This document shows positions 61,689 to 64,000 of a stretch of DNA of 64,000 bases, one piece after another. The notes beneath the pieces were generated by a model. The model saw nothing but the letters and a program-made list of their open reading frames with translations. It ran no database searches and was not told the origin of the DNA. Both the position numbers and the translations under genes were made by a program. Within the stretch, counting starts at the first letter, position 1, and every line of letters starts with the position of its first letter. Source of the DNA: Corydoras sp. C115 (lineage: Eukaryota > Chordata > Actinopteri > Siluriformes > Callichthyidae). The stretch spans positions 575,001 to 639,000 of the forward strand of contig JAFMOC010000299.1 in NCBI GenBank assembly GCA_019802505.1, in the 5' to 3' direction.

Positions 61689-62224
61689 CTATATGGGGCA
61701 ATTTGGAGAATTCCATTGACGTGATCCATGTTTTGGGACTGTGGGAGGAAACTGGAGAACCCGGAGGAAACCTATGCAGACAGGGGAGGGGGGGGGGGGC
61801 GGTGGCAATGGCTTATAACTTTTGGGGGTTTAAAGGCTTATAACTCTGTAAAGCTGCTTTGGGACAATGTACTATTGTAGAAAACGCTCTATAAATTAAT
61901 TTCTTGAACCTTATGAATATAAGCTGTTTGTGAATATGTGTATAATCTGAACAGTGTGCTGTGTGTCCAGTCCATGAACTCACGTTCACCACGACATTTA
62001 ACCACTTCCCTCTTTTCCTGAACCAGAAAAGGCAAGACAGATTTCTGAAGCAGCTTACTACTATAAATTTTTTTTTTTTTTTTTTTTTTTGCGGAATTAT
62101 ATATTACAGTTAAAGCAGCAGCAGTCTTCTCTCATCGTCTCTGTTCTAACAGCAGAACCATACCTTCTGTAAGTCAGTGGGTGTCCCCCAGTGTACAGTG
62201 CGAGTGATATCAGTCGTGCCGTCC
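56105..62224 (-). CDS. xpnpep2: xpnpep2, GPI-anchored aminopeptidase P, last seven exons
   Basis: Minus-strand exons 62164-62224, 59204-59273, 58986-59090, 58814-58873, 58152-58228, 57929-58018 and 56105-56290 join in frame into the C-terminal half of an M24B metallopeptidase. The enzyme removes an N-terminal residue preceding proline (for example from bradykinin) at the outer cell surface (family knowledge). Visible metal-site motifs are the Asp of DGTTDITRT, the His-rich GHGTGHGVG, the Glu of SIEPGYY and the Glu of GIRIEDV. The first Asp ligand should lie in the next upstream exon, outside the window. The last exon ends in a 17-residue hydrophobic run typical of a GPI-attachment signal, which separates xpnpep2 from cytosolic xpnpep1. 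Confidence 0.93.
56339..56627 (-). repeat. SINE-A, part of head deleted
   Basis: Tail CCATTCATCATCTTCCGC, core, then ACATGCTAAACCACTAATCC, missing the B box. ATTTATATAGT occurs on both sides (near 56327 and 56629). Confidence 0.9.
56628..56830 (-). mobile_element. L2-type LINE 3' tail
   Basis: Reverse complement matches the 52.8-53.06 kb 3' UTR (GAGTCTTGGTCCTCACAAGG and CTGTAAAGCTGCTTTGAGAT). Confidence 0.75.
56848..57195 (+). repeat. SINE-A, full length
   Basis: GGGCGGCACGGTGGATTAGT to GATAATGGATGGATGG. Confidence 0.92.
57221..57865 (+). repeat. SINE-A compound with the core present three times
   Basis: One head (57221) is followed by three successive core segments starting at GTGGGTTTCCTCCGGGTTCT near 57316, 57465 and (as GTGAGTTTCC) 57664, and one C patch and tail. 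It lies 64 bases from an xpnpep2 exon. Confidence 0.9.
57929..58018 (-). CDS. xpnpep2: xpnpep2 exon: YLTFDIVSLVPYDRKLID
   Basis: This 90-base phase-0 exon encodes YGNNYLTFDIVSLVPYDRKL and IDTSIMSPEQ, matching the mammalian segment YLTFE-VS-VPYDRNLID-SLLSPEH. Confidence 0.94.
58152..58228 (-). CDS. xpnpep2: xpnpep2 exon: EPGYY and RIEDV ligands
   Basis: The exon encodes PGYYRDNEFGIRIEDVAVTV and LAKTK. The two Glu residues (SIEPG completed here, and RIED) are metal ligands in aminopeptidase P. Confidence 0.94.
58330..58790. repeat. diverged SINE-A-related composite
   Basis: A plus copy (GGTTAGCACATCTGCCTCTC to GATAATGGATG) carries a duplicated AATTGCCCC/GTGT segment, followed by an inverted head (GAGAGGCAGATGTGCTGACC, 58700-58785). 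The head variant differs from other copies. It ends 24 bases from an xpnpep2 exon. Confidence 0.78.
58814..58873 (-). CDS. xpnpep2: xpnpep2 exon: HEWPVGF to MFTSIE
   Basis: The exon completes the Trp of HEW and encodes PVGFMTNNIPFQKGMFTSI. The Glu of the SIEPG ligand motif is split across its phase-1 donor. Confidence 0.93.
58986..59090 (-). CDS. xpnpep2: xpnpep2 exon: catalytic histidine motif
   Basis: The exon encodes VYMEMLGRRALWEVGLNYGH and GTGHGVGNYFGVHE. NYGHGTGHGVG holds the active-site and metal-binding histidines of the M24B fold. Confidence 0.95.
59124..59182. repeat. (GT)n microsatellite
   Basis: About 58 bases of GT in a 113-base xpnpep2 intron, about half of that intron. Confidence 0.92.
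59204..59273 (-). CDS. xpnpep2: xpnpep2 exon: ETFTRVLMGNI segment
   Basis: This 70-base exon encodes ETFTRVLMGNIEISRTIFPA and GTK, matching the family segment TRVLxGNIxxSRxIFPA. A (CA)n/(GT)n tract of about 60 bases lies just beyond the donor. Confidence 0.93.
59406..59458. repeat. (TTA)n microsatellite
   Basis: About 52 bases of ATT repeats. Confidence 0.93.
59458..59797 (-). repeat. SINE-A, near full length
   Basis: ATCCATCCATCCATTATCTT to CCACCGTGCCGCCC, with a core deletion at GGACTGTGTCCCACACGG. Confidence 0.9.
59811..60142 (-). repeat. SINE-A, near full length
   Basis: Follows the previous minus copy after 14 bases. TATTATAATTATTA occurs on both sides (59797 and 60141), a target-site duplication. 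Confidence 0.91.
60143..60640. other. AT-rich intron with (AAT)n and duplicated block
   Basis: (AAT)n at 60292-60350 then (ATT)n. The block ATTATTCACTCTCATACAAC to GTTACCAATAAAAA occurs at 59304, 60197 and 60404, a local low-copy duplication in the xpnpep2 intron. Confidence 0.7.
60634..60701. repeat. (CA)n microsatellite
   Basis: About 68 bases of CA without SINE sequence. Confidence 0.95.
61009..61526 (-). repeat. SINE-A split by a retroelement tail
   Basis: Minus copy from 61009 to ACTTGATCCA (61210), resuming at ATCCATGTTTTTGG (61367) to the head at 61526. Confidence 0.92.
61211..61366 (-). mobile_element. short LINE-type 3' end inserted in SINE-A
   Basis: AGAATCAGAATCAGAATCAG is the reverse complement of the CTGATTCTGATT tail seen at 55440. 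The body ends in an A-rich stretch. ATCCA is present at both junctions. Confidence 0.82.
61532..61785 (-). repeat. SINE-A, head missing
   Basis: CTCCATCCATTATCTTCTG to GAAACCTATGCAGACAGGGG, then a G-run. Confidence 0.88.
61805..61915 (+). mobile_element. L2-type LINE 3' tail
   Basis: GTTTAAAGGCTTATAACTCT, GTAAAGCTGCTTTGGGACAA and AAAACGCTCTATAAATTAA match the tail at 52.98-53.06 kb. Confidence 0.75.
62164..62224 (-). CDS. xpnpep2: xpnpep2 exon: DGTTDITRT metal-binding loop
   Basis: The exon encodes DGTTDITRTVHWGTPTDLQK after TTTTCAG and ends AAG|GTATGG. The second Asp of the motif is one of the two dinuclear-metal Asp ligands of aminopeptidase P. Confidence 0.92.
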
Positions 62225-62279
62225 CTGAAAACATTCAGTACATAGTTCAGTGGGTTATTACATCAGCAGTGTAGTGTGT

Positions 62280-63135
62280 CCTCTTTTATCATCTCGTCTC
62301 GAGATCCACCTATGGGAGAGACACCTGTCCTGACCTCCTACACAAGCATCCAATTACCCCAAGTCTGGCTTGACAGACAGGAGCGTGCATCCTCCCCCTT
62401 TCAGCAGGCCTATGTGACCATCACGCACCCACATCCCTCAGTTTACCTTCGCTTCTCGCGACCTCTGTATGACACTTAACTGAGGACACATCCATGAGAA
62501 CACATCCTTCCGCATCTAGCCTCCACCGGGCGTGATTGCTGGTTAATAAGTTAGTCAGTTGTTGTTCTTGCAAGATGCCCACGCTTACCATGCCCACATA
62601 AAACCATCCTCAGACTGCCCGCCTGCGGTCACTTGCCGGTTCACCACCTGCTACATCGCTCCATCAGCCACATGGTGCACACTCGGCCTAGAACTTCCAT
62701 TTGCATGGAGGACCCGCAGTCGTGTACCTGCTCAGCCGGGTGCGTTGCGGAAATCCCCCAGAGCTCAGTCACCTTCAGCTGGGCTGAGCAGGTCGAGTCC
62801 TCATTCAGGGAAGCCCTCTCGGAACGGAAAACAGAAAACTGCTCAGGCCACCCCCCAGCATCTAAAAAGCAGCTTTTACCCGTCCTCCCCATGTGCACAA
62901 AGCAAATGAGGCACCACTGGGAGGAACCGCTTGAACTCAAGCACAGACTCTCTGGTATCGATGTCAAAGACATGGCATCATACACATGGCATCATACGGA
63001 GGCCTGCTTGCCCCACCCAAGCCAGCCCTCCCCAATAAGATGGATCGGCCTCCATCCATCAGGTTTCCAAAGCCTCCTCTCTGGCCATGAGAGTCTTAAA
63101 TGTCTCATCCCTCCTCTCGGCTTATCAGGCCGAGC
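62280..63135 (+). mobile_element. possible 5' part of the DIRS-type element
   Basis: Overlapping open frames (62633-63151 is longest) with Pro/Ser-rich translation and no firm domain match. The position just upstream of the DIRS RNase H fragment suggests a gag or linker region. There may be a different repeat at 62280-62480. Confidence 0.4.
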
Positions 63136-63139
63136 TCAT

Positions 63140-64000
63140 GGCCAAACATAAGTTATCTGGAGCTCTTAACCATTTGGTTAGCTCTCAGACATGCCCACAA
63201 TATGGGCGTGGACCTGCTGTCTCTGGGGAACCCACTTTACGGGGAGTGGCAAACAAACACCCATTGTGCAATATTTTTCTTGCTACGGGACCAAAACGTG
63301 CCATAAGGGGTCGACGCTCTCGCTCACCCCTGGCCTCAGGTGTCTCTCTATGCGTCCACCCCCCTGTCTGCCCCAAGTCTCATGGCTTCCAGAGATCATG
63401 CCTCTCTTCTACACCCATTCATGGGCCGTCTCACTGGTGCTGGAGACGCTGTGTCAGCCCCCATTTGAGCCACTGGACAGTGTCAATTCTAAATGTTTGT
63501 CTTTTAAGGCAGTGCTGGCAGTGACCTGCATGCATTCTCAATCCATCCCTCGGGCATTCAGAGTCTCTCTCAGGCCTAACTCAGCCTTCATTCCATAACC
63601 TTTCCCTGCCTCCACTTGTGAAATTCTGGAGCTGAAGGCCATTTCACCCACCTCCCCTTCTCCTCGATCAGTGGCTAAATGCTCTCTGCCCTGTGCGAGC
63701 TCTGTCCACATACCTGAATAGGACCTCGGCCTTCAGGAAGAGTGACCAACTCTTTTATTTCTGCCCCCCATATGGGGAAGGCTATCTTTAATCAGCGCTA
63801 GTCCCACTGCCTTGTGAGGTCATTTCCTTACACTTGTAGGGGGGTTCAGGCTCCCCCAGGTCTCAGGACTCACTCCTCCAGCGGCATGCCAGCTTCATGG
63901 GCCTTTTTCCAGAGGGGTGTTACTGGAACAGATCTGTTCGGCTGCGAGTTGGGCTCCCCCCCCCACACCTTTGTGAGGTTTTACTGACTGGACGTTATCA
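63140..64000 (+). mobile_element. DIRS-type retroelement: RNase H end and tyrosine recombinase, decayed
   Basis: In shifting frames the translation shows LELLTIWLALRH, NMGVDLLSLGNPLYGEW, VDALAHPWPQVSLYAFTPLS, an SFKAVLAVT...LRPNSAFIP stretch and, at the right edge, VLLEQICSAASWAPP. These follow the order of a DIRS/Ngaro polyprotein (RNase H, then the tyrosine recombinase domain). Stops, frameshifts and a deletion between the first two blocks make it inactive. The usual Arg in the recombinase HxxR-like box is absent near 63870. It continues beyond the window. Confidence 0.72.

Noticed and set aside
62633..63151. 172-residue plus-strand frame as an independent host gene
   Set aside because: It lies directly upstream of DIRS-type coding remnants, overlaps other equally long frames, and shows no conserved domain; more likely retroelement debris.

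Overview
The window is vertebrate nuclear DNA, almost certainly from a teleost fish. Spliced exons with GT-AG borders (and one AT-AC intron) encode three vertebrate proteins. The rest is dense in fish-type repeats: tRNA-headed SINEs, L2-type LINEs, hAT and Tc1/mariner DNA transposons, a DIRS-type retroelement, and very long (CA)n and (TA)n tracts. No bacterial or organellar genes are seen.

Genes, left to right. (1) zdhhc9, a DHHC palmitoyltransferase, on the + strand: eight coding exons from 4532 to 24990. The first exons, coding roughly the N-terminal 60 residues, lie left of the window. (2) sash3, an SH3/SAM adaptor of lymphocytes, on the - strand: eight coding exons from 44670 down to 29803 give a complete 383-residue protein. 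(3) A probable small two-exon gene on the - strand (53685 to 47688) encoding a 58-residue protein that I do not recognise. (4) xpnpep2, a GPI-anchored aminopeptidase P, on the - strand: its last seven exons from 62224 to 56105; upstream exons run off the right edge. The order zdhhc9-sash3-xpnpep2 matches, as recalled, the ZDHHC9-SASH3-XPNPEP2 neighbourhood on human Xq26, so this is conserved synteny rather than a functional operon.

Repeats dominate the non-coding DNA. One family, here called SINE-A, has about 70 full or partial copies. It has an intact-looking tRNA-like head (A box TGGCTTAGTGG, B box GGTTCGAATCC), a central segment, a (GT)n stretch, a C-rich patch and a tail ending in (ATGG)n. 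Many copies are internally deleted, duplicated or fused head-to-head or tail-to-tail. Its central segment has been amplified into tandem arrays: about 2 kb at 11.9-13.97 kb, about 2.2 kb of a 350-440 bp unit at 45.3-47.5 kb, and a roughly 240 bp unit at 48.98-49.6 kb. Other landmarks are a 1.65 kb minisatellite before zdhhc9's penultimate exon, a palindromic mariner fragment at 28.1-28.7 kb, two hAT elements with intact 8-bp target-site duplications (34.5-35.0 and 35.3-36.3 kb), and a decayed DIRS-type element at the right edge.

The most notable observations are the U12-type AT-AC intron in zdhhc9 (19149-20039), the unrecognised 58-residue gene, and repeated conversion of one SINE segment into satellite DNA. 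I found no convincing unknown multi-gene system.
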